The translations under genes and the position numbers were made by a program. Below are positions 34,101-45,709 of a stretch of 64,000 bases of DNA, in pieces. Where the stretch lies: positions 248,001 to 312,000 of the forward strand of contig JAVYIG010000166.1 of NCBI GenBank assembly GCA_035222895.1. The letters run 5' to 3'. The notes under the pieces are model-generated. The model was given only the letters and a program-made list of their open reading frames with translations, had not been told where the DNA came from and made no database searches. Within the stretch, counting starts at the first letter, position 1. Each line of letters opens with the position of its first letter. The DNA is from Strongylocentrotus droebachiensis (lineage: Eukaryota; Echinodermata; Echinoidea; Camarodonta; Strongylocentrotidae).

Positions 34101-35425
34101 AATGACGTTAGATCTGTTGAAACCGGAACAGGTCGTGCCGTCAGTTGATATTAAAAATAATTGCCCGAGCTAATAATGAATCACATTCAGAAATCTCAAG
34201 GGAATGAAATTAATCTTAGAGGAACGGAGGGGGTGATAGACAAAGAATGATGGTGCTCAAGGGGAAAGCTTATGGTAAAGGTCAGACCTTTCCCAAAATG
34301 CTGAAGAATTGCACGCCTGAGATGCTCCTGTGGATGATTAATTGATCGATAATTCAACTTTTATGCTGCCATTGGGAGCATTTTGGAACTTGAGCAGGAA
34401 CATTTTTAGGTCAAGTGCTAGCATGTACTATTAAAAAAAAAGGGTATCTCAACCTATCGAAAAGAAGCCTGTTTTTCTCTATCCTCTATTTTCATTACGA
34501 CTTTGACCTAAAAATCAGTGAGTACACATCCAACCTTGAATATCTTTGGAAGAGAATGACGAAAGATCCGGTGATGGGAAGTTTTGATATATCAATAAAC
34601 TAAAAAAATGCCCTATTTCGACAACCTTTAAATGATTTTGGGGAAGTGCGTGTATGTTGATTTTTGTTGATTAAAGTTCCCCTACACTTTGAGCTGGTTT
34701 TACAGGTCTTAGTTAGAAAGAGACCCCCAAAAATCAGCGTTCACCCGTCAGCTTTTCAAAACCAACATCACTTCAACACCGTCCAATTCCCCCTCCCGTA
34801 TTTGGCTTGTACCCCTCGCAATGTTTTCTCCCTCGGGGCATTAGTCTTCTACGAGAGGCCAAGGAACAGACCGGGAAAACTTACTATCAATTGCAGACAT
34901 CAAGATGCGTATCATAATAAAACAGAATGTGAAAGAAGAGGAATATTGCAGAGGCGGCAACATGGGGTGGTGGAGGGTGGAGTTGGACCCATTGGGTATG
35001 TTTTTATCCCCCAGCTAAATCAAATCTCCAAATTGCCACCTATATACTTAGTGAGCCGTTGGAAAGGTCTATTGATTTGCTCTTTAAGATTTTGTTGAGC
35101 CCCATCTTCTTAAATTTTCGTTTCATTAATGAATGAATGAATGATTACACATTCGTATTTGTACTGTGCTTGCACTCCCCGAAAAAACCGTATTTCTGGA
35201 TATGAATCTGGATTATTTCTTGCTTTGCTGCTCCTCCACCCCAGAAAAAACACTTAAAAAGGATCGAAAAAGAGTCCTCCCGAAGTGGGTATATTTTCCA
35301 GAGGCATAAATGCAGGGCAACATTCGAGAGGGCACGTTTGCTTCATCGAATGGCGAAAATTGTGAACCCCAAGGAGAGTCAAGTTTGACATCCATGAGCG
35401 CATTAAGAACGCATAATTATTATCA
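31200..35425. other. long non-coding stretch with microsatellites
   Basis: (CA)n-rich sequence lies at 32097-32170, (GAT)n at 32759-32785, (CG) alternation near 33124-33139 and a 22-base G run at 33496-33517. A G+C-richer block at 33770-34000 includes TGACGTAG-GA-CTACGTCA and TTTAATGGCG...CGCCATTAAA stems and may be regulatory. A 144-codon plus frame (34664-35098) has no splice, start-context or homology support. Confidence 0.35.
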
Positions 35426-35454
35426 TTAAAATAAAAGAAAAGAAGAAAGAGAGA

Positions 35455-35535
35455 TAAAATAGAGAGAGAGAGAGGGAGAGAGAGGGTGTGTAGTGTGTGT
35501 GTGTGTGTGCGTGTGTATGTGTGTGTATGTGCTAG
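35455..35535. repeat. (GA)n-(GT)n compound microsatellite
   Basis: A GA tract passes directly into GT repeats. The Ser/Leu/His/Thr-rich minus-strand frames at 35254-35700 are its translations. Confidence 0.9.
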
Positions 35536-35539
35536 CGAA

Positions 35540-37335
35540 GAAGAAAATGAAAAAGAAAACAAAACATAAAGAGAGAGGGAAAGAGAACGCAAAAAGAAGA
35601 CGAAACGACACACTTCTACACTCTGCAGCCGTCGGCCTTGTACCCTGGTATCACAGGCCAGACACCCCTTGACACCACGGCCCCTTCCATGGCAAGACAC
35701 AAGCTAAACCACAAAACCACCGGTACATGCCATATACTTGTGTCGCCATTGGTTTGAGGATATAGGAACTACTTCAGGCTATGGAAAAAGACGTAAGACA
35801 AATGCTTTTAATATCATGGACTGGTGAAGAGTGACATGAAACGTACGGGGGGGGGGGGGGGGGGGTGCGAATTGAGGGCAGAAACTGTTAATAAATATGA
35901 ACGCAACCGCCATCTCATATTTGGGCTTCGAGCTAAATATTTGTGTCAATTTTCTTTTCTCAACTGATAAGTATATTACTTTCTCACTATAAAACGTGTT
36001 AATTTTGGTTTCGCTCGCTTTGCTCGGTCGCACTAATTTAGAAAAGCTGATATTGGGACACGGACTAAAGCCCCTTTTGGGTCATACGTCAATACATATA
36101 GATGACGAATGCCAACTCTTTGTTTTGTGTCAATATGACGCCCGCAACTGAATTTCCATAGTCGATACATTCCAAGTTCTTGCTTAATTTTGCTAGATCT
36201 AATACTTATGGATATATTTCCTCATATATTGTATATTGTATATTTTAGTCTGACTGTATTGACCAGGGTGACGCAATTTCTTCTGCTGAGAGCCAGAAGG
36301 GGGTCAATCCGTGTAATTTAGCATGAAGTTAACGACCTTATTGCTTTTAAACAAAAATCCAATATGATATATTGTCAAAGGGGAAAACAATATACTTCAT
36401 CAAACAGAATGATACAGATATAGACAAATTAAATGAAAAAGAAAAGAATGAAGACAAAATGACATCTTAGAGGTTTGTGCAGTTTAACAAGCCCAGTTTT
36501 ATCTTTGTTTGTAAATGTTTGAAAATGTATAGAAGATATTCAACAATATTAAAAGTTACGTCTAGAGAAGATGTGAACTTATTCATTTGAGGGGCTTTTT
36601 GTTTTCTCGTACCGAGGAGAATTTTGTTGGTTACAGGAATTTTTCGGGACTCCCCCCCTGAATGTGACCGCACACTTCCTGCCTCCCTTCCGCTATCATC
36701 GCCGAGTCCATGATCAATTTTACTTGCATGTTAACCCTGAAAGCTACACAAACAATATTGATTATTCCAACCTCCGTGCCATGTTATAAAGCTTATGTTA
36801 TGTATCCATTCTCTTTGGTACCCGAGGAATGTTAATAAAGCATGGTGAAGGATAACATATCTTTAATACTTGATCTGTAGAAAATATTTCAGCTTTTTAC
36901 CAAAGATACCTTTTGTGATTGAATTTTTGAAGCCCCTCTAAGATGTTGGGAGCCCAAAATTTGCCCAAAATTTGATGGCAAAACTTCACTTAAATAGTAT
37001 TATAATGTGAAAGAGGATGTCTTTTAAGACACACTTCTGCAAAGAACCCCCCCCCCCAATAATATGTGACAAGTATTGATAAAAGAAGACATATTGTGTT
37101 TGTTGTTGTTGTAAACTTTGAATTCTTTCATCAATATTTGACTTCAAACACATTCGTTTTGAAAATCATTGCATAAATGTATCTTGAATTACATTCTCTT
37201 TCAAATTATGATACAATTTAAGTGAAATCAAATTGTTGGGGCTCACACCACTATAGAGGGACTTTAAATGCTGCAGGCTTCGGTCTTTTGTTCTGAGCCT
37301 CATCGGTGACAGATTGCACCGACGAACAAACACTT
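35540..37335. other. non-coding stretch
   Basis: A 19-base G run lies at 35847-35865 and an 11-base C run at 37047-37057. Unique AT-rich sequence otherwise, without a supported exon. Confidence 0.45.
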
Positions 37336-37337
37336 AC

Positions 37338-37394
37338 GTTATGAGTGCCTGGAGAAGGATATAGCGATGTGGGTTTTTCAATTTTCAGACACAG
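37338..37394 (-). CDS. candidate 57-base internal exon
   Basis: On the minus strand, an acceptor ending GTGCCTTCTAG and the consensus-like donor CATAAC|GTAAGT bracket 19 open codons (LCLKIEKPTSLYPSPGTHN), phase 0 at both ends. A plus-strand acceptor (TTTTTCAATTTTCAG) also ends at 37387, so the two strands compete for this interval. No family recognised. Confidence 0.3.
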
Positions 37395-37609
37395 CTAGAA
37401 GGCACTTGATGGGCAAGTTTCTCTCATCATTCGGGCACAGAAGAGCCTCTTCAGAAAGGCGCTTTTTATGATAGCGCATGGTGCTTTTCACTTGATGAAC
37501 TGTTACTGAACTGTGGATATACTAGTTTCCTATTTGGAGACGTTTATCTACTAGATAAGCATCACTCGATCATGGTCAGTAAAGTATACAAATATTAAGG
37601 ATATTATGC

Positions 37610-37720
37610 AGTGGCGTAGATGAAGGGGGAGGGGGCGCACGGGGGCATGTGCCCCTGACCTGACGGAAAAGGGGGAAATGAGGAAAATACATTTAGGAGA
37701 GATATAAATGGAAAAAAGAA
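37610..37720. repeat. single copy of the GCACGTGCCCC repeat
   Basis: AGTGGCGTAGATGAAGGGGG, then GGGGGCATGTGCCCCTGAC, then an A/G-rich tail follow the same order as one unit of the array at 17.1-17.5 kb. A 98-codon minus frame across it (37551-37847) is a repeat translation. Confidence 0.6.
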
Positions 37721-38353
37721 GGGTAAAGGAACCCTGAAAGAAGACGATATTAGGGCCCTCACATCTTTCCGTATTTGGTGGCTCGCAATAAAGGACGGGG
37801 AAGGGGTAGAGAAAACCGATTAAAACTGATGAAATGCTGTTAAACACACACGATGATTTCTTGCCACCAACTGTTTAAGTCGGGAGAAGGGAGGAGGGTG
37901 GTATGTTGTCCCCAATGCCCCCTGTACAAGAGTATATACAGGTTATACAGGTCACAATCTTTTACCAAGGGTCAGCACAGAAAAGATTGCCTGATGTACA
38001 TCCTGGCACATAATATCATGCATATCACCACTTTTCACCAAAATGGAATGTTTGACATTGAAAGTGTCTCCTGGCCAAAGTGAGGTGCCCTAACCGTGCT
38101 GACATACCAACTACTCAAGATACATCTTGACTTTTGATGGGTGAGGTTCATGAAGGCTTTCAAATTATTCAGGCCTGTCTTGCTCACGGCACCATGCAGG
38201 CACTGTCCGTCCTCTTTTTAACATCGGTTACAATTTCGCTCACTTAGCGCCGTAAAAGCCCCACCGGCCCAAAGGTTAAAAAATGCCTGAATGCGCAGAC
38301 ACATTTCCGCTAATCGATTTCCAGTTTCGAATTATGTTCTCTTTTCCATTTAG

Positions 38354-38497
38354 AACTTGTGCTTAACGGACTTGTGAAACCCGAACGCGTACCTATTGCA
38401 GAATGGGAAAACATCCTCAGTCCCTACGGGCTGGCTCAAACCTATCTCAGCACCAAAAACGCCGCGGATGCATTTCGAAGAAACCACTGGAGCTACG
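38354..38497 (+). CDS. internal exon of an unrecognised protein
   Basis: This is the most convincing plus-strand exon. The acceptor is TTCTCTTTTCCATTTAG and the donor is CTACG|GTAATT. Two frames hit stops within eight codons, and only the third is open across all 144 bases: 47 codons beginning LVLNGLVKPERVPIAEWENI and ending AADAFRRNHWSY, with split codons at both ends (phase 1 in, phase 1 out). The segment is markedly richer in G+C than its AT-rich flanks, and third positions favour C and G. The exon length is a multiple of three and phase-symmetric, so it could be skipped without a frameshift. I recognise no domain. Partner exons were not identified; the candidate at 42.7 kb does not fit directly by phase. 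Confidence 0.6.
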
Positions 38498-38499
38498 GT

Positions 38500-41298
38500 A
38501 ATTAAATACAAAATACAAAGACCTGCGGCTCTTTGGTTGAAGTAGTGTTTAGATCACTTATATCAGTATTTCATTTATTGATTTGACCCAATGAATCAAT
38601 CTATTGTTTGAAAAAAAAATAATAGATTTTTCCTCAAAAGGTGAGGAAAAAACTCTTTTATAGTAAAGGAAGAAATTGCGCTTTGTTAACCGACCTTTTT
38701 GTACTTTTTGTCAAATATCTCCGATTTATATATGTTCGTTTTATATGAGAGAAGATTTTACGGTTAAAAGAATTATCCTGGCATGACCGGCGTAGATGTA
38801 AATGAGAGCCTTGCATACAATTTTGCCCACTGACAAATTTCGAGATATATAAAGCAAAGAAAGAGAAGAAGAAGCTCTCTCAGCTGTGACTGCCATATGA
38901 AATGATTTTCATCTGGTTGAATTTTTCAGTATAACCAAAAGAAACAATGAAATACAATCATACATTTAAATTTTCATAAACATGTTCGGCCTATAGTCGA
39001 CAATTAGGAAGTACATTTCCTGCCACATAGTTCCCTCATATCTAATGTTGGATTAGGACCAGGTGGAACAGGATACCACGATTTCTAAGATATCTAGCAA
39101 AAACTGCCGAAATAAAGTTTTGATATGGTTATCAAACAATAACATTGCCTCTATTCTGTAACATTTCTCGGGTATGATTGTAAAGACATTGAACAAAATT
39201 CAACCAAAGGCAACTTGAATAGCCTCGTTCATATTTTATGGAAAGCTATGATCATTACAAGGGCGTCTTAAGTAATCTGAACATGATTTATGTGATTGAA
39301 TTTGTCCTTGAGTTGATTTTGCGAAGGTCTTTGCGATCGTGTTAAGACATGCATTTAATAAGTTTCTTACGAATCTAACTTACGGTGATATTACGTTTCT
39401 GTTAATTATACCCAGAAAAAGGATGTACAATGAAACAACCATTGTCAATCAATTCCAATGCAGCTGGCGATGTTCAAAGAAACTTCCTTGCAAAGAAAAA
39501 GATATGGATCGATTTATTCTTTCAAATGAGCCTAGTGCTGGAAAGCCTGAATGAAGTAAACACATCCAGGTGTTGTAGGAGGCATTTACAATCAAAGTAA
39601 TTTTATAAGTCCCAATGATTCATCGCTTAATAAAAGGACTTGGTAGGTATGCTCGTTTTCTATTCTCGTAAAAGTGTTTTTGCATAATCTAACCTAACGC
39701 GATACATGAACTAGCGACAGTATTAATAATATCAATATGTTGTCAAAGAAATCATTCACCCCTTTCGATTAAGGTATTTTCATTTGCTCGTGCTTAAACA
39801 AAAAGGAGAGATACCATTCTATTTGACATTCGCTTGTGTACTTTATTTAACTGCCTGCACACTCTATACGCGGGGATTTACACGTTTCCGATTGTTCCCT
39901 GCGGCTATTAAAGGTCCACGGTATTGGAGGCCCACGGACCTGGACGTACACAACAACAAAAGATGTTTTTCGAGGACCTTCTGATCATCTCTAGGGCCCG
40001 CTGTCGCGCATGATGCGTCATTTTCATGACGTAGGCCATGACATAGGATTGCGTCAGGAACTTACGTGGCTTTTGCTGCGTCATGTGAGAGTGATATTGT
40101 ACAGAAAATGAATTCAAAATACCACACAATGCAAACATTGCGTTGACTTGCTAGCGTATGTGGTAAAAGCGTTCACAGGATCGTGTATAAAGGCCTGTAA
40201 TAACGCAATAGAAATGACAAAACGGGCGTAAGGTTCACGGATTGGAAGGTTCCCCCACACCAAAATTAACTTTCTATTGGAGCATTGGTATCCTAGGTCT
40301 TTGATCTTCGAGCTTTTAAAGAACGATCATTTCCATGTGAAGTACCATGATTCTATGATATTCTTCCGCATAGGAATTAAAAACGCGAGTTCACAAATTG
40401 TTTTCTTTACCTTTACCAGTACTCACCCTTCTGCTCAAGGTCATTTATCATATCTCAATCCCACATCCAAATAAAAATTCGTTGTATTCTGAAATATGCT
40501 CTCTGTATCTTTATTTTTAGCTACTACATCTTCATATCCCACTCAGGGACCCTCTTCCACCTTAGGCTTCAATTAAAGCAATAAAAGCTGTATTTCCTCA
40601 GCTAATGTTTGCGAGTTATAGCTTTCAGAGGAATTTGCTATAGATATCACGAACACTCCGCCAAAAATAATCTTTACGCTTTGCCTCTTGTTGCCCTTGG
40701 TGCAACGTGTTGATCAAGTGTCCAGGGAACATTACGGCGTGTCGCCTGGATCTAACACAAATGCATCACTCAAAGTAGAGAAAATATTTTTCTAGAGATA
40801 TATCAAGATGCCATCCATCCCTATTTATTCTTCTGAATTGAGATATAGATAGATATCTTCTCTTAACTTCTTGAAATAATGAAAGGAAAACTGCTCCATG
40901 AAAGAATTATCCTGTCGCATAATAATTAATATATGTTGATTAAAGAAGTGTCGAGCTTACGAATCAGAACAAAATTTCCCAGATTTTCCATTTAATAAAG
41001 CCAAATATTGAATTAGTCGAATATTTGTAGAAGGTATTTTGCCAATAATGATATAATAACATTCTTGATCAATATAACGTTCTTCACTCTCTGCGGAACA
41101 TCCAGCCAGCCAGCAATGAGCCTTCTTACTTTACGTTTGAAATGGAGAACAAGCCTATAGGCATGAGGAATCCATTTTCCACCTGGGTAGAGAGAAGTAT
41201 TACCAAAAAGATACCTTGCTCAACGACACAATTACCGTGCCAGCGATCGTTCCGCTGCATCTCAAGTCTAATGTTTAAACTACATGACTTCGACACAC
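38500..41298. other. non-coding stretch, probably intronic
   Basis: AT-rich sequence. A 71-codon frame at 39339-39554 ends with a Cys-containing segment but lacks splice support. The block 39870-40090 is richer in G+C and has several CGTCA cores. Nothing firm. Confidence 0.4.
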
Positions 41299-41362
41299 CA
41301 GATCGTTATCTGAGATTCCGTTATTCACTTTAATACAAAAAGTGCAAAAGACATTCCTTTCA
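41299..41362 (-). CDS. candidate 64-base internal exon
   Basis: On the minus strand, a strong acceptor (GATTCTTCTTCTTTTAG) and a plausible donor GATCTG|GTGTGT bracket 21 open codons (ERNVFCTFCIKVNNGISDNDL), phase 2 in and phase 0 out. A plus-strand frame of 63 codons (41142-41333) overlaps, so this remains uncertain. Confidence 0.25.
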
Positions 41363-42407
41363 CTAAAAGAAGAAGAATCACATGAAACACGACAGTTTAG
41401 GAGCTAAACATTTGAATAAGCTGGGTTAGCAGTGAAATTATTTCGAAGCATCTTCCCGAACCTTTGCCAAAACCACCATAGCTGAATACAAACGTCAACA
41501 TAGTGAAAAGTAATTTCCTACATGGTTTAAGGCACTTCGTTTTCAGCGCCTGTTAACGGCTTCATTACCTTACTTCGGGCTATAATTTCACATCTGACGG
41601 CTTTGTTATCTAAATACGCCCTCCATACGTCTTCTTCGTAAGTTAATGATTTATTTGAAGAAAGAACAAAAAATCGAGCGAATATTGCATGTTTTTGGTT
41701 CCCTCAAATCCATGCCTGAAGTGAGTTTGGGTTCGGAGTTGTTTTGTTTTGCTTTTATTCTGGAGCAACGTTTAGATTTACAGTTAGCTACATGCCGTCG
41801 GGACAACATTTATCCTCTCAAATTATCCCGAGAATTATGGCAATTAAGCGTCTCTGGGGTGTAGTTGTGAAAATACCTTCGCGGTATCACATCTCTCCAT
41901 GATCTGGCTACAGAAAGAATAATTGCCACATCATTTTCTGCAGTTATTTCGAGTATCTCATACGATAATGTCTTGCACTTGCTATTCTCCCGCCTCTCAG
42001 AAAGATATTACAAAAAGAACCTAGATTTTTGAAAAGCAGGCTAATATCTTCCTATTAACACTAATACGATTATAAGGTGCCAGTCCTCTTTAATAAAGCA
42101 GATAGGCTGTCGTTTAAAGACAGAAAATGTATAATTTCATCAAAAGGAAAACCCTTCAAGACTATAAAAAACCTTAATTTCCTCGCCGTTTTAACTCTAT
42201 GTATAACAGTTTCGACTGATTCCCTGAAGCATTACATTGTGTAAAAGAATTTCTTTTTCATATACATGTTCATTGGAATATAATAATTATGAAATATTCA
42301 CATGAATATGGGATGTATGGTTAAATTACCACGCCAAAGAACCTAGTTCATATATACATTTCATAGGAATATAATCCATGCTTTGGCTTGTCAGTCCAAG
42401 AAAATAA

Positions 42408-42681
42408 CAATATTATTATTGATAATGATAGTAATAACAATAATAATACAAATAACTGATAATAATCAAAAGTAATGATAGAAATACTGATAATGATAAT
42501 AATGAAGGTACATAATTATAATGATGATGATAATAATAACACAGTAGTGGTAATGATAATAATACAAATATTAATTTTAACACAATAATAATAATAATAA
42601 CAATAACAATACTTCTACTACTACTCATAGTTGTAATAATAATAATAGTAATAATAATGATGATAACAATAATGATAACAT
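42408..42681. repeat. imperfect (AAT/GAT)n microsatellite
   Basis: About 270 bases of AATAAT/GATAAT/AACAAT words. A 70-codon minus frame over it is low complexity. Confidence 0.9.
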
Positions 42682-42702
42682 AATTGGTTCATATTTATCT
42701 AG

Positions 42703-42764
42703 GGTAGCCGCATACTGCTCTTCCTACGCGGCCTGCACTACTCAATGTCACGAGCAATTACAAG
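42703..42764 (+). CDS. candidate cysteine-containing internal exon
   Basis: A G+C-rich 62-base island immediately follows the AAT microsatellite. The acceptor is GGTTCATATTTATCTAG and the donor TTACAAG|GTATTC. Two frames are open: VAAYCSSYAACTTQCHEQLQ (phase 2 in, 1 out), with three cysteines and the more plausible extracellular-type composition, and an alternative beginning GSRILLFLRGL. The abrupt rise in G+C is the main argument for coding. No family assigned. Confidence 0.4.
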
Positions 42765-43375
42765 GTATTCATATATATACATTCGGTGGAGAGTTGCAAA
42801 TGCGGATTAATAACTTGCCGGAGGACGTTAGTGAGACGTTAGATACATTTGGTATGAGAACACATTTAAGGCAACCCCTTTTTTAAAGAAAAGAGATCAT
42901 CTCACCCTTTTCCATGTATTACTGCATTCATAAATTCATGGAAGCATCGTACAATTCATTTTCACGTTCTTAATTGTTGTGCTAATCACGTACGTCGGCC
43001 TCGGTCTCCATTACTTACTACCCATTATATTTTAAAGGAGATTTGAGCACGAGTCATTTGATGATCGTATTGGTTGTGAAATGAATCATAATAATATAAA
43101 TGATGACAAATTGCCTCAAACTTGCTGAAAATCGAAAGCAGTGAAAAAGGACCGCACCCGCAAATATTATTGCCCATTACCAAATACGGGACTAAACACG
43201 CACGTGGCATTAACGTTTGATCCACAGTTTGTAACTTGTTGTTGTTGTTATGTTTAGATTATGTCATCATTTCTCGAGCAAAACTCTTCAAGTTAATGGG
43301 GCGCTACTTCTCTTCCAAATTGGAATAAAAACAAAAGAGATTATTCCCATTACCACATATTAACAATCTCTTTAA

Positions 43376-43739
43376 AGATAAGGTTGAGTTCTATTCGTGC
43401 GATTGCATTGTGAAAAAAACGGTGTGGAATCGATCAGAAAGGTAGATCATCTAGCATATAAATATTGGTGTGTATACTGACAGGTTCTGGAGTCATCAAA
43501 ATGTAAGGAATTTGGCCCACTCTTGGTAAGCAACACGCACTGTACACAGAAAGATGTATATGGGACTACATCATGTGGCATACAAATCCGTCCTGATTTT
43601 TATGATGTTACATGCCATGTTTAGAATATTAAGGCATTTTAAGAGCCATGCTTTTCAGGGAACATCTTTTATCTGATATTTTACCACACTTGAATAATAC
43701 AACTTATTTTTCACCTCTTCCCAAAACTCAACCTTATCT
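43376..43739 (-). mobile_element. TTAA-flanked MITE, AGATAAGG family copy 2
   Basis: TTAA lies outside both ends (43372-43375, 43740-43743). The inverted repeats read AGATAAGGTTGAGTTCTA and AGATAAGGTTGAGTTTTGG. The whole 364-bp sequence is the reverse-orientation relative of 13407-13792. No coding capacity. Confidence 0.85.
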
Positions 43740-44224
43740 TTAAGTCAAACCTTAAACCATTGAAAAGATGAACAATTACGAGGCTTTGGGTGCCCCGGAG
43801 GAGGGCACGTGACAAGCATACTCCATCAACAATCCTATTTACTGTCGAAACCTATGTCAAAACGACATATCTAAAGTGATTACCAAGGTTAATTTGACGT
43901 GGAAAGTGCTATTCATTTCAAGAGACGCTCGTGATTTCTTGATCACCCCAGAGCCCTTTTATTATTCATCTTTCAGTGTTTTATTCTGTATTCTAATTCA
44001 CGTCATTTTGCGATGAAAAATGGGAAGTCAGAACATTGGCGCCCTTGCCTATAAGCTGGGTCAAACGAAATCCACGGTGACTAAATTGTCGCCAACCGTA
44101 TTATGTATTGGTTTATGGCGGTACTACCTAGAACTTGACTTTGGGCATATGTAGAATGAAAAAGTACATGTTGTCTTTCAAGAGGGATAACTTCTTGAAA
44201 GAATAAATCATCGACTATTTGCAG

Positions 44225-44416
44225 GCACTGACAGTAGCTGTGATGGGTTTAGCGTGTTCTTCAAGTATAATCATGTTTTCTTTGACTGTTACAGTCATGG
44301 ATGTCAACAAATACCATACTAACGCTGTCTGCTTTGGGCACATTCTAATTTCTCATTTAACACGATATCAAATATGTTTTGTTATAATTTATTATCGGAA
44401 TTATTGTCTCTTATAG
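44225..44416 (+). CDS. candidate 3' exon, hydrophobic product
   Basis: The acceptor TCGACTATTTGCAG is followed by 63 open codons to TAG. The product has two hydrophobic stretches (about residues 1-25 and 38-60) that could span a membrane. AATAAA occurs at 44494-44499, about 80 bases after the stop. A second frame (TDSSCDGFSVFF...) is open for 31 codons, so the frame is not settled. Low-complexity AT-rich codons weaken the call. Confidence 0.25.
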   Translation, partial: ALTVAVMGLACSSSIIMFSLTVTVMDVNKYHTNAVCFGHILISHLTRYQICFVIIYYRNYCLL

Positions 44417-44626
44417 AAATAAGGGTTTACCCCCCCCCCCCGAAACAAATCTTTAAACAAACCTTAGATTCAAATTGGTTTGCAAATTAAGTCAATAAAC
44501 ATGAGCGCATAGTTTGCCTGAACTAAAGCTTTCTACACACTCCCCCAAATTAAATGAAACTAACAAACGTTTTAGTGTTACACAGCCGCCGTTTGCGAGG
44601 GCTTTCTCGTAGCAAAACTATTTTGT

Positions 44627-44814
44627 ATGATCATCAAAAGCGCTCAGTGGTCGGAGGTGCGAAAAAGGTTTCTAATTATAGTTGCTTTTTTATTTGCTTT
44701 TATCTTTGGTTTTTCGAATTTTGTTTTCCTCCCAAGGAAAGAGCAATGGTATCCATTTCTATCACCGTCGTTTCTTGCTGAAGTATATCCGCAAGCTGTT
44801 GGACACGCGAACTG
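44627..44814 (+). CDS. candidate first coding exon, signal-anchor type
   Basis: From the ATG, the frame encodes a short basic head (SEVRKRF), a hydrophobic run of about 19 residues and a lumenal-like segment (FLPRKEQWYPFLSPSF...), ending at the donor AACTG|GTAAAT after 62 codons. This is the layout of a type II membrane protein. The antisense strand is equally open, with an acceptor-like CATTTACCAG and a Cys/Lys-rich 55-codon product, and the hydrophobic run is antisense to a Lys-rich tract, so the call is weak. Confidence 0.25.
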
Positions 44815-45369
44815 GTAAATGACGCAATTAACAAATTGACCAGGAGCAGGCGTGCTCCCCATTAATAAGTTTCATCTCACGACCCCTTTTCACCTCAAAC
44901 TGATGCTGAATTCATTTATTTTCTTTCTTTTTTCATTCACAATGGATGATTGCCGCACAAGTTCTCACTCGAGAAATGATGAATCGAACCTGGTGATAAC
45001 GCCATTTGCTCTTTTTTAGTAGCATGGCGGTAATACTTGTAGGAGTAAAGCTTAAAGCGGGTGATTATCCTAATAGTAAAGTAGATATAGAACACATTAC
45101 TTATTCATGTCTTCACTTATTTAAAACAAAATACAATTTATGTACCTCAACACCTTTAATTTGGGCTTCATAATTGTTTGTTGGTTTCGCCTACACTTAT
45201 AAACGCATCCACTCACATAAACACACTATCACCCACACATCCAAATCCACACACAGTTACGCGGACACGCACACCCACGTACAAACACAAACAACTAGGG
45301 CAGTGCAATCTATTCGACTATAGAAAAAAACTGTGAGAAAAACATTATATAAGCAGTATAATATTTTGA

Positions 45370-45525
45370 CAAACAGTGTCTGTAGGAGGATCGTCTTCCT
45401 CCCGGGTAGCTACTTACTTCATCTGGATAGAGAGTGGCAAATGTAGATGTATGCCTTGTCAGTAAAGAGGGATTCGAACCAGGTTTCACGCTATCCAAAA
45501 CTCAGTTAGGCCTGTGATTACTCTA
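45370..45525 (-). mobile_element. tRNA-derived SINE, family B copy 2
   Basis: In minus orientation, a perfect B box GGTTCGAATCC (plus 45470-45480) follows an A-box-like GGCCTAACTGAG (about 45501-45515). The body shares TACCCGG(G/T)AGGAAG and the ACATTTgCC...CTCT(C)T...CCAG block with the copy at 4.8 kb. The 62-codon minus frame here is a repeat translation. Confidence 0.65.
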
Positions 45526-45589
45526 TCTTTGTAGAGTCACATTGATCATAACATAATTGTTGTGTTCCACATTGGAAGTGTATGAGCGC

Positions 45590-45700
45590 GTGTGTGTGTG
45601 TGTGTTTTTTTTTGGGGGGGGGGAGAGGGGGGGGGAGAGGGGGGGGGGAGAGGGGGGGGGGGGAGAGGGGGGGGGAGAGGGGGGGGGGGAGGGGGGGGGG
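45590..45700. repeat. (GT)n then G-run/GAGA array
   Basis: After (GT)n and a T run, about 85 bases consist of 8-10-base G runs separated by AGA or A, at a near-regular spacing of about 12. This is a strong G-quadruplex candidate. The Gly/Glu-rich open frame across it is not a gene. Confidence 0.9.
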
Positions 45701-45709
45701 TCTGTTACC

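Noticed and set aside
34664-35098. 144-codon plus-strand ORF
   Set aside because: Frame crosses low-complexity purine sequence, has no splice or initiation support and no recognisable motif.
35213-35400. Possible terminal exon after TATTTTCCAG
   Set aside because: Two plus frames and one minus frame are all open, giving no way to choose, and no poly(A) signal follows.
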